A stretch of 58,724 bases of DNA from an uncultured Bacteroidaceae bacterium (GTDB lineage Bacteria > Bacteroidota > Bacteroidia > Bacteroidales > Bacteroidaceae), in contig CAJODY010000003.1 in NCBI GenBank assembly GCA_905233285.1, positions 1 to 58,724 of the forward strand, in the 5' to 3' direction. Shown one piece after another: positions 25,601 to 34,759 of the stretch (its first letter is position 1; each line of letters opens with the position of its first letter). A program made the position numbers and the translations under genes. The notes under the pieces are model-generated. The model did no database searches, was not told where the DNA came from, and worked only from the letters and a program-made list of their open reading frames with translations.

Positions 25601-27270
25601 CACCCGACATCAGCGACATAGAGCGCATATCCACCCACTTCAACGACAGCATATTCATCTACACCACCTCAGCCGTAAGAATGAAGCAGTACATCAACGA
25701 CAGTGGAATACACGATACCGACCTCGTGATAGAAAATAACGAAACAGAGATGTACATGCATGCTTGGATGTTCCCACAGCTCTCCGTCAAAATGGACTTG
25801 TTTGCAAATGCAGTCATCGACAAAACCAATCGCCCTCAGTTTACAGCTGTCAAAGCAGGATTTGGCGACGGAAGAGGACGATATCTGGCTGGGTACTTTG
25901 CAAGTCATCAGACTGTAGCGACCGACATCGCAAACACAGCATCTAAAATACTGCACGGAGAATTTTCAAGCGACCTCTCAGGAAAACAACATGAGAAACG
26001 CTACTATATGGATTATCAAGCCATGCAGCGCCTAGGGTTGAACTACTACGACTACTCAAACCGATTTAATATCGTCAATGCCCCCATCCGTTACCGCTAC
26101 CCTCTACTTTACTACTCCGAATATCTTATACTCTTCATTTTCGGTGCTGCATTAGTGATGATATGGCTCGCACTCATTAATTATTGGCGCGAACGTTCCG
26201 ATCAAGTCTTGATATCAAATATCCGACAAAAAGCCAATCTGCGCATCCTATCGCTCAACGGAGCCGACAGCAGACCTTTGAGAAACGAGGAGGGCGTGAG
26301 GAATGTTTTAGATCATATCCATCCGGAACACAAGGAGAATATTCAGTTCATCGGACAATCTCTGCAAATAGAGGGTGCTCACCAGTATGACATTTACGCT
26401 GATGTAGATGAAGACGGACAATACGAATGGTGGCAACTGCGTTTTGTTGTGTTCAAAACCAAGGGCAACAAAAAACGTATAGACGGACTTGTCATCAACA
26501 TCAATGAATCAAAGAAATATGAGGAAGAAATGAAGATGGCAATAAAATTGTCGGAAGAGGCAAAACGCAAAGAAGACTTCCTTATGACCATAAGCCACGA
26601 GATTCGTACCCCACTCAATGCCGTTGTGGGTTTCAGTGATGTAATTATATCTCTGCCTCCCGACTCATTGTCTCAACAAGAACTTGATGAAATCAGTTTC
26701 TATATAAACGAGAATAACACTAAACTTGCTTCAATGATAGAGGATATATTAATGTTCTCGCGTATAGAAAGCGGGAGACTGAAATTTGTCAATTCCGAAT
26801 TTAATGCCTCAGAATTGCTTCAAGAGATACAAAACGACTGGCGTGATAAAGTTCCTAAGGGAGTTAGTTTTTCTGTATCTAACACACACAATGACATATA
26901 TCTAAATACCGATAGAGTGCGTGTGAAATATATCCTTAACCAACTTGTAAGCAATGCAGTGAAGTTTACAGAGAGCGGAACAATATTAATAACGGCATTC
27001 TACCACTACAAAGATAAAAAAGTGGAATTCCGAGTAGAAGACTCCGGCTGTGGCATCTCACTAGAAAAACAAACTGCCGTATTCAATCTTTTCTGGAAAG
27101 ATAATGAATTTGTACCAGGACTTGGTCTTGGCCTGAACGTTGCCAATAAACTGGCAGAAGGAATGAATGCAAAACTAAAAGTGGATAGCAGCGAAGGTGA
27201 CGGTTCTGTATTTAGTTTGCTCCTTGATGCCACCATCAAAAAAAATCCGAAGATTGACGAACAAGCATAG
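22675..27270 (+). CDS. Tandem fused sensor histidine kinase (two complete kinases in one chain)
   Basis: 1531 residues. Module 1: lipoprotein-like signal (FFVSC, Cys24), a periplasmic ABC-substrate-binding-like sensor, a TM (about 377-402), a PAS-like linker, HisKA with ISHDLRTPLN (His560), and HATPase with NNFLSNAFKF, DTGIGV and GTGLGLN, ending near Pro769. Module 2 follows without break: a hydrophobic stretch with FSSC (771-791), a second similar sensor (VLVFHGYSN...), a TM (about 1149-1172), HisKA with ISHEIRTPLN (His1308), and HATPase with NQLVSNAVKF, DSGCGI and GLGLGLN. Topology is self-consistent: both sensors periplasmic, both kinases cytoplasmic. There is no receiver domain, and no response regulator lies in the window. 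It probably arose by fusion of two neighbouring duplicated genes. Confidence 0.85.
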   Translation: MRNTIRLYLYVALFIATGGFFVSCGEGSSRADVHSIVVLHSWDASGEEGEYFQKTMKEEFHKAGLKTEIHHIYANLLHRPLHMFTTEDWPVYLDSIRTWKPDIILINDDPALSWVFKERPCDSLFFNIPIVFAGINGLIRDSVMHYPLMTGFGNNINLPRCIEMMYTVTGEHMAYVELDNTPYEMELRRKFYGQLSDTTRFVNNNIEHLPTLDKDYIKKKYPSKTVIDFVSFANPEENAHGKHAKSAGEKKLQQSLQNAKNACHIQVKYDIYSNALLDFTPTPQFTCIRAQFNDPKKIRFLGGFFTSTEVQIKDQVDYAARILKGTSPTALNTTVHMSDFYMDYNAMKKYHPVLKYEDFAGKYHIINAPMALESPIYYHLVIAVVATIVFLIIIFMAQLLYRWRQKGQRALLDDLLYEDKMHDLIFSNSDDTLWHINGQNITFSKEFAVKHNMDNNTMLLRNFENMVHNDSQLSLRLLEDFRNQRGKKTLRFRLTFNEGQTWSWHEMTYTITDEAINSGYLYGIMLNIDKKKAVEDTLADAQMKASEVALKENFLANISHDLRTPLNAITGFSMLLTNKDMTFEEGEREEYGKIIHQNTDMILNMIDSVMKKAQLETGELELIMKPADIGEVVQKVYLTNKIIAPTHLNFELVPSQGEFIVNIDTTRTMQVINNFLSNAFKFTAEGSVTLGWHRLDEGNTVEVYVKDTGIGVDEEGQKHLFDRYYKEKENDKGTGLGLNISKTIIEKQGGSVGIESKLGVGSKFFFRLPRYIQCLLLFLGLGIGTGLFSSCTRNTELPPQNNVLVFHGYSNTFFSFSKFDECLQATLRRQGINADIKNVYMGLENPTNSSDKAIEAMLDSIHKIHWRPDIIIAEGDRAVNDIMKSNNKELIAFIDTLPIVFGGLHHPNWNLLREHKNIVVFYDPIDYPANINLAVELTGKNVINIELDHFQQDTIIRKELAQTIARPPYVNRIGQSPDISDIERISTHFNDSIFIYTTSAVRMKQYINDSGIHDTDLVIENNETEMYMHAWMFPQLSVKMDLFANAVIDKTNRPQFTAVKAGFGDGRGRYLAGYFASHQTVATDIANTASKILHGEFSSDLSGKQHEKRYYMDYQAMQRLGLNYYDYSNRFNIVNAPIRYRYPLLYYSEYLILFIFGAALVMIWLALINYWRERSDQVLISNIRQKANLRILSLNGADSRPLRNEEGVRNVLDHIHPEHKENIQFIGQSLQIEGAHQYDIYADVDEDGQYEWWQLRFVVFKTKGNKKRIDGLVININESKKYEEEMKMAIKLSEEAKRKEDFLMTISHEIRTPLNAVVGFSDVIISLPPDSLSQQELDEISFYINENNTKLASMIEDILMFSRIESGRLKFVNSEFNASELLQEIQNDWRDKVPKGVSFSVSNTHNDIYLNTDRVRVKYILNQLVSNAVKFTESGTILITAFYHYKDKKVEFRVEDSGCGISLEKQTAVFNLFWKDNEFVPGLGLGLNVANKLAEGMNAKLKVDSSEGDGSVFSLLLDATIKKNPKIDEQA

Positions 27271-27419
27271 TATTACACATTATTACACATTATATATTAT
27301 AATAAGTATATATTCACTCTAATGTAATACTATATCGTGGCTTATCACGCACTTTTTTTGCCTAGTTTTTATAGGAAAAACAGCTCACATCATCAAAACG
27401 TCTAAAAATAGGCCTGTGC

Positions 27420-27452
27420 GGGCACACAAAAGGGCAAAAACACTGTGTGCCC
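27420..27452 (+). repeat. Inverted repeat downstream of the kinase gene
   Basis: GGGCACAC (27420-27427) and GTGTGCCC (27445-27452) form a perfect 8-bp stem around a 17-base loop. No U-tract follows, so termination is uncertain. The surrounding 27271-27510 holds a duplicated TATTACACAT and no gene. Confidence 0.4.
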
Positions 27453-27514
27453 CCACACATCTATTGATATACATCATTATTTTTCGTAAAAAGTGCTCTT
27501 TTCCTTATAAAATA

Positions 27515-27545
27515 TTTGCCACATGTGAAAAGCACCGTACCTTTG
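27515..27545 (+). promoter_or_regulatory. Promoter of the 25-residue peptide gene
   Basis: TACCTTTG (27538-27545) with TTTG at 27515-27518, exactly 19 bases upstream. The leader to 27762 is about 210 bases and contains four GGTTA(G) repeats at 27590, 27605, 27622 and 27634. Confidence 0.65.
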
Positions 27546-27762
27546 CATCGTCAAAAGACAAGAAAAGAAATAAACGATAGTAGAAAAAAGGTTAAAGACA
27601 TAAAGGTTAGTTAAAGAAAAAGGTTAGTTTAAAGGTTAGTAAAAAGATTGTGTTTCGATAAGTAGGAGTTTTAGGTAAAAGATTTGATTGTAGGAAGGAT
27701 AACAGGGTTCGCCCTATTTAAGTATTAAAAATTAAAGTAAAAAAAAGAAAGGAGACTGTATT

Positions 27763-27840
27763 ATGGCAACAATGACAATTATCGCTGCAGTTCTCGTAGC
27801 AGTAGCAGCAATCGTGGCCAACATTTCTATTTTGAAATAA
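27763..27840 (+). CDS. 25-residue hydrophobic membrane peptide
   Basis: A short ORF reading MATMTIIAAVLVAVAAIV then ANISILK-stop: one predicted membrane helix with a lysine end. Support comes from its own consensus promoter, a strong AAGGAG ribosome-binding site 9 bases before the ATG (rare in Bacteroidales), and a terminator downstream. Function unknown; a small membrane regulator or a type I-like toxin peptide is possible, but no antisense RNA was recognised. It is the only coding feature in the 27271-28016 gap. Confidence 0.6.
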   Translation: MATMTIIAAVLVAVAAIVANISILK

Positions 27841-27911
27841 TAAGGCATGTAAAAGTCTCACATTTTATGAGACAACAAAAAAGAAAAAGGTTTTAGTTAG
27901 ATAATATGTCA

Positions 27912-27957
27912 GGCGACACTTGCAAGTTTTTACTTCAGGTGTCGCCGAAGTTTTTAT
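27912..27957 (+). terminator. Intrinsic terminator of the 25-residue peptide transcript
   Basis: GGCGACAC (27912-27919) pairs perfectly with GTGTCGCC (27939-27946), followed by GAAGTTTTTATTTAATTT. A smaller hairpin GTCTCA/TGAGAC lies just upstream (about 27854-27872). Confidence 0.7.
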
Positions 27958-27966
27958 TTAATTTAT

Positions 27967-27997
27967 TTTGTTCTGCACTCACTTAATCGTACCTTTG
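27967..27997 (+). promoter_or_regulatory. Promoter of hisS
   Basis: TACCTTTG (27990-27997) with TTTG at 27967-27970, 19 bases upstream; ATG at 28017. Confidence 0.65.
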
Positions 27998-28016
27998 CAC
28001 TCATATTTATAAAAAC

Positions 28017-29369
28017 ATGGCACAAAAACCAAGCATACCCAAAGGAACAAGAGACTTTTCGCCTCTTGAGATGGCAAAACGTAATTACATTTTCAATACA
28101 ATCAAGGAAGTATATGCCCTATATGGTTTTCAGCCGATAGAGACTCCAGCAATGGAGAATCTATCAACCTTGATGGGTAAATACGGCGAAGAAGGAGACA
28201 AACTTCTGTTCAAGATTCTGAACAGCGGTGATTTCCTGAAAGGTGCTCCTCTGTCACCGGCCGATGGAAACCCCAATATCTTGGCTGCCAAGATTTGCGA
28301 AAAAGGACTGAGATACGACCTAACCGTACCATTTGCACGATATGTGGTGCAGCATCGCGAAGAACTAACGCTTCCGTTCAAGCGCTATCAGATACAGCCC
28401 GTATGGAGAGCTGACCGTCCGCAAAAAGGACGTTACAGGGAATTTTATCAATGTGATGCCGATGTCGTAGGTAGCGACAGCCTTCTCAACGAGGTTGAAC
28501 TAATGCAGATTATCGACACAGTATTCACACGTTTCGGCATCAGGGTTTGTATAAAAATAAACAACCGTAAGATTCTCAGCGGTATAGCCGAGATAATAGG
28601 TCAGGCCGACAAGATTGTCGATATAACTGTAGCTATCGACAAACTTGACAAGATAGGGCTCGACAACGTAAATGCCGAACTGGCAGCAAACGGAATTCCA
28701 GCTGAGGCAATTGAAACTCTGCAGCCCATCATAAACCTGAAAGGCACAAACTGCGAGAAACTTGCAACCATGCGTCGTGTTCTGGCTAACAGTGAAACAG
28801 GACTGAAGGGCATAGAAGAATGCGAATACATAATATCAAAACTGAACGGACTAAACAACGAAGTGGAGCTTGACCTCACACTTGCACGCGGTCTCAATTA
28901 CTACACCGGTGCCATATTCGAGGTAAAAGCTCTTGATGTGGAAATGGGAAGCATAACCGGTGGCGGACGTTACGACAACCTGACCGGAATTTTCGGTATG
29001 CCAGGACTCTCCGGAGTAGGTATTTCGTTTGGAGCTGACAGAATTTTTGACGTACTTAACCAACTTGACCTCTATCCAAAGGATGCCGTTAGCACAACAA
29101 AGATATTGTTTGTAAACTTTGGCGAGAAAGAGATGGATTTCTGTCTGCCTATCATTGCCAAGATAAGGGCTGCAGGCATCAGTGCCGAGATTTATCCTGA
29201 CTCAGCAAAAATGAAGAAACAGATGGCTTATGCCAACACCAAGAACATACCGTATGTAGCCATTGTGGGCGAAACGGAAATGGCAGCAGGAAAAGTGACG
29301 GTGAAGAACATGGAAACAGGCGAGCAACAGATGATGAGCGCCGATGAGATAGCTGACATTCAATTCTAA
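28017..29369 (+). CDS. hisS: Histidyl-tRNA synthetase
   Basis: Class II synthetase that charges tRNA-His. It has 450 residues. The start region [27 protein letters not shown], motif 2 ([25 protein letters not shown]), the histidine-binding [15 protein letters not shown], and motif 3 [10 protein letters not shown] are all present, with the C-terminal anticodon-binding domain from about residue 345. It belongs to the bacterial/eukaryote-like variant with a slightly longer insertion. purL follows after 25 bases and is probably co-transcribed. Confidence 0.95.
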   Translation: MAQKPSIPKGTRDFSPLEMAKRNYIFNTIKEVYALYGFQPIETPAMENLSTLMGKYGEEGDKLLFKILNSGDFLKGAPLSPADGNPNILAAKICEKGLRYDLTVPFARYVVQHREELTLPFKRYQIQPVWRADRPQKGRYREFYQCDADVVGSDSLLNEVELMQIIDTVFTRFGIRVCIKINNRKILSGIAEIIGQADKIVDITVAIDKLDKIGLDNVNAELAANGIPAEAIETLQPIINLKGTNCEKLATMRRVLANSETGLKGIEECEYIISKLNGLNNEVELDLTLARGLNYYTGAIFEVKALDVEMGSITGGGRYDNLTGIFGMPGLSGVGISFGADRIFDVLNQLDLYPKDAVSTTKILFVNFGEKEMDFCLPIIAKIRAAGISAEIYPDSAKMKKQMAYANTKNIPYVAIVGETEMAAGKVTVKNMETGEQQMMSADEIADIQF

Positions 29370-29394
29370 TTTGAAAAACAAGAAAAAGCATAAT

Positions 29395-32300
29395 ATGATC
29401 TACTTTTTTCAGACACCCAACAAAAGCATTTTAGCTACAAGCGTTGACCACACCCTCAGTTCGCAGGAGATTGACTCTCTCTGCTGGCTTTACAACGAAG
29501 CGATACTGCTAGATAAGCAAGTATTGGAAGGTTATTTCGTAGGACCCCGTCGCGAGATGATTACTCCATGGAGTACGAATGCCGTAGAAATCACTCAGAA
29601 TATGGCACTCAAAGGAGTAAGCCGAATCGAAGAGTATTTCCCTGTAAAAGATGAGAACGCAGATTTCGACCCTATGCTTCAACGCATGTATAAAGGGCTT
29701 AATCAGGATATTTTCACTGTCAACATTCAGCCTGCCTCCATTATATCTGTAGAAAACCTCGAAGAATACAACGAGCAGGAGGGTCTGGCACTTTCTCCCG
29801 AAGAAATAGAATACCTTCACAAGGTTGAAGGACAGCTGGGCAGAAAACTCACAGACTCAGAAGTATTTGGTTTTGCGCAAATTAACTCTGAACACTGCCG
29901 ACATAAGATATTTGGTGGAACATTCATTATCGACGGTGAAGAGAAAGAAAGTTCGCTGTTCCAGATGATTAAAAAGACAACCCAGGAGAATCCGAATAAG
30001 ATACTTTCTGCATATAAAGACAACGTAGCATTCAGCCAGGGACCCGTCGTAGAGCAATTCGCTCCGAAAGATCACTCCACAAGTGACTACTTTGTAGTTA
30101 AGGATATCGAATCGGTCATTTCGCTGAAAGCAGAAACACATAACTTCCCGACTACAGTCGAGCCATTCAACGGTGCTGCCACAGGCACTGGTGGCGAGAT
30201 CCGCGACCGTATGGGAGGTGGAGTAGGCAGCTGGCCAATTGCCGGTACCGCTGTTTATATGACATCCTATCCACGCAACCATGCTGGCTGCGAACATGAA
30301 TGGGAGAAAATCCTGCCCGTACGCAAATGGCTCTACCAGACACCCGAACAGATTCTCATAAAAGCCAGCAATGGTGCCAGCGACTTCGGAAATAAATTCG
30401 GACAACCACTCATCTGTGGTTCTGTACTTACGTTCGAACACTCTGAGAACAACGAAAACTATGGTTACGACAAGGTTATCATGCTGGCAGGAGGTGTTGG
30501 CTATGGTACAAAGCGCGACTGTCTGAAAGGTACACCCGAGAAAGGAAATAAGATAGTAGTAGTAGGTGGTGACAACTACCGCATCGGACTCGGTGGTGGC
30601 TCCGTCAGTTCGGTAGATACAGGTCGTTACTCAAGCGGCATAGAACTTAATGCTGTACAGCGTGCCAACCCTGAGATGCAGAAGAGAGCAAACAACCTCG
30701 TTCGTGCTCTCTGCGAGGAAGATGTCAACCCTGTTGTTTCTATCCACGACCATGGTAGTGCAGGACACGTAAACTGCCTGTCAGAGTTGGTAGAGGAGTG
30801 CGGTGGTCTTATCGACATGACCAAACTGCCAATCGGCGACCAGACCCTTTCGAGCAAGGAAATCATTGCGAACGAGAGTCAGGAACGTATGGGTCTTCTT
30901 ATTGATGAAAAACATATCGACCACGTACGCAAGATAGCAGAACGCGAACGTGCGCCGCTGTACGTAGTAGGTGAAACCACAGGTGATGCACACTTTGCCT
31001 TTGAGCAGGGCGATGGAGTACGTCCGTTCGATCTCGACGTGGCACAAATGTTCGGTCACTCTCCTAAGACATATATGAGAGACGAAACTGTAGAACGGAA
31101 ATACGAAGACGTCACCTATTCATATAACGACATAGAGCAATACCTAGAAAACGTACTGCAGCTGGAAGCCGTAGCTTGTAAAGACTGGCTCACGAACAAG
31201 GTGGATCGTAGTGTGACCGGTAAAATAGCACACCAACAGTGTCAAGGTGAAATCCAATTGCCACTCAGCGACTGTGGAGTGGTAGCTCTTGACTACCGTG
31301 GAGAGAAAGGTATTGCTACAGCTATAGGTCATGCACCGCAGGCAGGACTTGCCGACCCCGCAGCAGGTAGCGTGCTTTCTGTTGCCGAGTCGCTTACCAA
31401 TATTGTTTGGGCTCCAATGGCCGACGGACTCGATTCAGTCAGCCTCTCCGCTAACTGGATGTGGCCGTGCCGTAGCCAGAAAGGTGAGGATGCACGTCTA
31501 TATGCTGGCGTAAAAGCACTCTCCGACTTCTGCTGCGAACTGCAAGTAAACGTGCCTACAGGAAAAGACTCCCTCTCAATGACACAAAAATACCCCGACG
31601 GCAGCAAGATTGTCAGTCCTGGTACGGTCATCGTCAGTTCCGGTGGCGAAGTGAGCGACATACGCAAAGTCGTTTCTCCTGTTCTTGTGAACAACTGCAA
31701 CACCACCCTTCTACATATCGACTTCAGTTTCGACACACTCAAGCTCGGCGGCAGCGCTTTTGCCCAAAGTCTTGGAAAGGTGGGCAGCGACGTACCGACA
31801 GTGAAGAATGCGGAATACTTCCGTGATGCTTTCCTTGCAGTCAACGAACTGGTAAAAGATGGCCTTCTGCTCGCAGGGCACGATATATCAGCCGGTGGAC
31901 TCATCACTTGTCTGCTCGAGATGACATTTGCCAACCAAAAGGGCGGTATCGAAGCCAATCTCAACGGCATAAACGAAAAAGACCCTGTAAAGCTCCTATT
32001 TGCTGAAAATCCGGGAGTAGTCGTACAGATAAAGAACTCCGACAAGGCAACCGTTGAGAAGATGCTTGACAACGCCGGTGTAGGCTTCGTTGAAATCGGC
32101 CATCCAATCAAGGAACGTCAGATTGTAGTGAAGAAAGACAGCCGTACACGTCGTTTCGACATCGATGCCCTTCGCGACGTCTGGTACTCCACATCTTTCC
32201 GTCTCGACACAAAGCAAAGTTTCAACGGCATGGCCGAAGAGCGTTTCCGCAATTATAAGAATCAGCCCATCGAACATAAGTTCAACGCCGATTTCACCGG

Positions 32301-33159
32301 TAAAATGGTACAATACGGCATCGACCTTGAAGCACACAAAACTGAGAGAAACACCAATCGCCCAAAGGCAGCTATCATCCGCGAGAAAGGCACCAACGGC
32401 GAGCGTGAAATGGCATACTCGCTTTATCTTGCAGGTTTTGATGTCAAGGACGTTATGATGACCGACCTTGTCAGTGGACGTGAAACCCTCGATGAAATCA
32501 ATATGATTGTATTCTGCGGCGGTTTCTCCAACTCCGACGTACTCGGCAGTGCAAAAGGTTGGGCTGGAGCATTCCTTTTCAATCCAAAGGCAAAAGCCGC
32601 ACTCGACAAGTTCTATAACCGTAAAGACACTTTGTCGCTTGGTATATGTAACGGTTGTCAGCTTATGATTGAACTTGGGCTCATCAACAGTCAAGAAGTG
32701 TCCGACAATCTACTCGATGCACAGCGTCTGCTTGACTACAAACATAACTATGCTCGCATGGATCACAACGTAAGCCATAAGTTCGAAAGCGAATTCGTCA
32801 CACTTCAGATTCCACAGAACCGGTCAGTTATGTTTGGTAGCCTTTCGGGCAACAAACTCGGCATCTGGGTAGCTCATGGCGAGGGTAACTTCCGTTTACC
32901 GAAGGCAGAAAACGAATACAACATCGTAGCAAAATACAACTACTCGGGCTATCCTGCCAATCCCAACGGCTCAACCTACGACGTGGCAGGTCTGGCATCA
33001 GCCGACGGACGCCATCTGGCTATGATGCCTCACCTCGAACGAGCTATCTTCCCATGGCAACAGGCATACTATCCTGCCGACCGTCGCGGTGACGAAATCA
33101 CACCTTGGGTCGAGGCTTTCGTCAATGCACGAAAATGGATTGAGAAGAACAAGTTGTAA
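29395..33159 (+). CDS. purL: Phosphoribosylformylglycinamidine synthase (large, single chain)
   Basis: Purine biosynthesis: converts FGAR to FGAM with ATP and glutamine. It has 1254 residues, the long form that fuses the PurL and PurQ functions. Seen: EHCRHKIFGG, ETHNFPTTVEPFNGAATGTGGEIRD, the second AIRS-like half (HDISAGGLITCLLEM), and a C-terminal glutamine amidotransferase with the nucleophile motif GICNGCQLMIEL and the closing HGEGNFRLP. The start is ATG 29395; a TTG eight codons earlier is possible but less likely. Confidence 0.95.
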   Translation: MIYFFQTPNKSILATSVDHTLSSQEIDSLCWLYNEAILLDKQVLEGYFVGPRREMITPWSTNAVEITQNMALKGVSRIEEYFPVKDENADFDPMLQRMYKGLNQDIFTVNIQPASIISVENLEEYNEQEGLALSPEEIEYLHKVEGQLGRKLTDSEVFGFAQINSEHCRHKIFGGTFIIDGEEKESSLFQMIKKTTQENPNKILSAYKDNVAFSQGPVVEQFAPKDHSTSDYFVVKDIESVISLKAETHNFPTTVEPFNGAATGTGGEIRDRMGGGVGSWPIAGTAVYMTSYPRNHAGCEHEWEKILPVRKWLYQTPEQILIKASNGASDFGNKFGQPLICGSVLTFEHSENNENYGYDKVIMLAGGVGYGTKRDCLKGTPEKGNKIVVVGGDNYRIGLGGGSVSSVDTGRYSSGIELNAVQRANPEMQKRANNLVRALCEEDVNPVVSIHDHGSAGHVNCLSELVEECGGLIDMTKLPIGDQTLSSKEIIANESQERMGLLIDEKHIDHVRKIAERERAPLYVVGETTGDAHFAFEQGDGVRPFDLDVAQMFGHSPKTYMRDETVERKYEDVTYSYNDIEQYLENVLQLEAVACKDWLTNKVDRSVTGKIAHQQCQGEIQLPLSDCGVVALDYRGEKGIATAIGHAPQAGLADPAAGSVLSVAESLTNIVWAPMADGLDSVSLSANWMWPCRSQKGEDARLYAGVKALSDFCCELQVNVPTGKDSLSMTQKYPDGSKIVSPGTVIVSSGGEVSDIRKVVSPVLVNNCNTTLLHIDFSFDTLKLGGSAFAQSLGKVGSDVPTVKNAEYFRDAFLAVNELVKDGLLLAGHDISAGGLITCLLEMTFANQKGGIEANLNGINEKDPVKLLFAENPGVVVQIKNSDKATVEKMLDNAGVGFVEIGHPIKERQIVVKKDSRTRRFDIDALRDVWYSTSFRLDTKQSFNGMAEERFRNYKNQPIEHKFNADFTGKMVQYGIDLEAHKTERNTNRPKAAIIREKGTNGEREMAYSLYLAGFDVKDVMMTDLVSGRETLDEINMIVFCGGFSNSDVLGSAKGWAGAFLFNPKAKAALDKFYNRKDTLSLGICNGCQLMIELGLINSQEVSDNLLDAQRLLDYKHNYARMDHNVSHKFESEFVTLQIPQNRSVMFGSLSGNKLGIWVAHGEGNFRLPKAENEYNIVAKYNYSGYPANPNGSTYDVAGLASADGRHLAMMPHLERAIFPWQQAYYPADRRGDEITPWVEAFVNARKWIEKNKL

Positions 33160-33214
33160 ATAAAAGCACACCACTTGCAGACTGACAACAGACACACAAG
33201 AACCATATAAAGCG

Positions 33215-33412
33215 ATGGCTACGACAATATTATTCGTATTGCTCGGAATCTTTATCATGAGGGTAGTCCCAATATGGATTAAATTTCCAATTAAGTGGCT
33301 CAATACAGTACTTAAGACACTGTGTTATGTTGTCGGTCTCTTCTTTGTGGTTTACTTCATCTGTTCGATGATTTACAATACTCCTCAGATATTCAACGTG
33401 CTGTTATATTAG
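33215..33412 (+). CDS. Small membrane protein of unknown function
   Basis: 65 residues with two predicted membrane helices (TILFVLLGIFIMRVVPIW and YVVGLFFVVYFICSMIY). It lies 55 bases after purL and before a 140-base gap, probably the last gene of the hisS-purL transcript. No family is recognised. Coding is supported by the composition and clean start, but not by any motif. Confidence 0.5.
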   Translation: MATTILFVLLGIFIMRVVPIWIKFPIKWLNTVLKTLCYVVGLFFVVYFICSMIYNTPQIFNVLLY

Positions 33413-33481
33413 CTTAGAAATCACGTCTTTCACGTCTTGACGCAGAAAAAATCAGAAAAAAGTGAAAAAAAACCACCAACT

Positions 33482-33513
33482 TTTGCTTGTTTATTGAATA
33501 TTAACTAATTTTG
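33482..33513 (+). promoter_or_regulatory. Promoter of the OmpA-like gene
   Basis: TAATTTTG (33506-33513) with TTTG at 33482-33485, 20 bases upstream; ATG at 33553. Confidence 0.55.
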
Positions 33514-33552
33514 ACGCGCTTTTACTATCAAAAACATCAAATATCTATCATT

Positions 33553-34710
33553 ATGCGTAATCTTAAATCTATCATCGCTACAGTTGTACTAGGCATGATT
33601 GCCCTGACTGCCACAGCGCAGAATTCTGAAGCAATTGCCGAAGCACAGGCGCTTGGTTACAAGCCACAGCCCTACACATTCATCCAGGTGCAAGGTGGTG
33701 TAAACAAAGTTTTCTCACCCGGCAGCAAATTCAATCCAACGTTCAGTATCGCCGTCGGTAGTATGTTTTCCAACGTCATTGGAGCACGACTGCATTTCAA
33801 CGGATATGAAACCAAGAACGGATTGAATTCAATCGGTGTCAAGTATAAGTTCAAATACATCACTGGCGATATTGATGTGATGGTAAACATCTTCAATATC
33901 TTCAAGGCAAGAAACAACCGTCCTGTCGATCTTTACTTCATTGGAGGTATAGGTGCCAACTATGCATGGGACAATAACGAGTTTGCTGACCTGGTCAGCG
34001 CAAACCGTGCAGCCGTTTCTGCAGGTACAGCAACACCTATTCAGGAAGACATCTCAAATGCTTGGGGTCAAGGAAAGGCTCGCAAAGAGCTTATTAGCCA
34101 CAATCTACGTGTGGGTCTGCTTGCCGATTTCAACATTAGCCGTCACTGGAGCGTCGGTGTGGAAGCTGACTTAAACAACGTGTCAGACCGATTCAATTCC
34201 AAGTATAGCAACTCTAACGACTGGCTTTTCACAGCACAGCTGTCTATCACATACAAATTCGGACAGAAGAAACCGGACAAGATTGTTGCAGCATCTGTTG
34301 CTACCGTTGCCGACTTTGGTACAAGCGACTCCGATATGGATAAAGAGAATGCGAACCAAGGAATTGCAATTGCCATTTCAGCAGAACCAATCAACGAAGT
34401 TCTTTTCTTTAAGGACCCAAGAGAAACACACATCAATGCTGAAAGACAGGAAATCATAAACAAGGTGGCAGAATGGTGCAAAAACAATCCTGACAAGATT
34501 GTCACAATCGATGGTTATGCCGACCGTGGCACTGGTAATCCGCGTGTCAATAAGATATATGCGAAGGAGCGTGCTGATAACGTAGCTGCGGCCTTGATGC
34601 AATTAGGTGTTCCCGCATCTCAGCTCAAGGTTGACTCTCACGGAGATACTACCCAGCCGTTCACAGATGACAACGACAAGAACCGTTGTACAATCGTTGT
34701 TGGTAAATAA
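33553..34710 (+). CDS. OmpA family outer-membrane protein
   Basis: 385 residues with a signal peptide (MRNLKSIIATVVLGMIALTA, cleaved after ATAQ). An N-terminal beta-barrel (strands such as FIQVQGGVNKVFSPG, GARLHFNGYET, HWSVGVEADLNN, LFTAQLSITYKF) is joined to a C-terminal OmpA peptidoglycan-binding domain from about residue 280 (IVTIDGYADRGTGNPRVNKIY ... KERADNVAAALMQLGV ... KNRCTIVV). It anchors the outer membrane to the cell wall. A strong terminator directly follows, and the CHASE2 cassette lies behind it. A longer frame from 33511 starts at the promoter and is rejected. Confidence 0.88.
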   Translation: MRNLKSIIATVVLGMIALTATAQNSEAIAEAQALGYKPQPYTFIQVQGGVNKVFSPGSKFNPTFSIAVGSMFSNVIGARLHFNGYETKNGLNSIGVKYKFKYITGDIDVMVNIFNIFKARNNRPVDLYFIGGIGANYAWDNNEFADLVSANRAAVSAGTATPIQEDISNAWGQGKARKELISHNLRVGLLADFNISRHWSVGVEADLNNVSDRFNSKYSNSNDWLFTAQLSITYKFGQKKPDKIVAASVATVADFGTSDSDMDKENANQGIAIAISAEPINEVLFFKDPRETHINAERQEIINKVAEWCKNNPDKIVTIDGYADRGTGNPRVNKIYAKERADNVAAALMQLGVPASQLKVDSHGDTTQPFTDDNDKNRCTIVVGK

Positions 34711-34725
34711 TATAACTATAAATGT

Positions 34726-34759
34726 GGCTACCTCTGTATAATAGGGGTGGCCCTTTTTT
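34726..34759 (+). terminator. Terminator/attenuator between the OmpA gene and the CHASE2 cassette
   Basis: GGCTACCTC (34726-34734) pairs with GGGGTGGCC (34744-34752) as a 9-bp stem with two G-U pairs, followed by six T residues (34754-34759). The CHASE2 ATG at 34767 lies only 8 bases beyond, leaving no room for a separate promoter. Confidence 0.7.

Noticed and set aside
33420-33450. CACGTCTTTCACGTCTTGACG near 33424 as a third ACGNCTCAGT array
   Set aside because: The motif match is partial and no phased palindromes follow.
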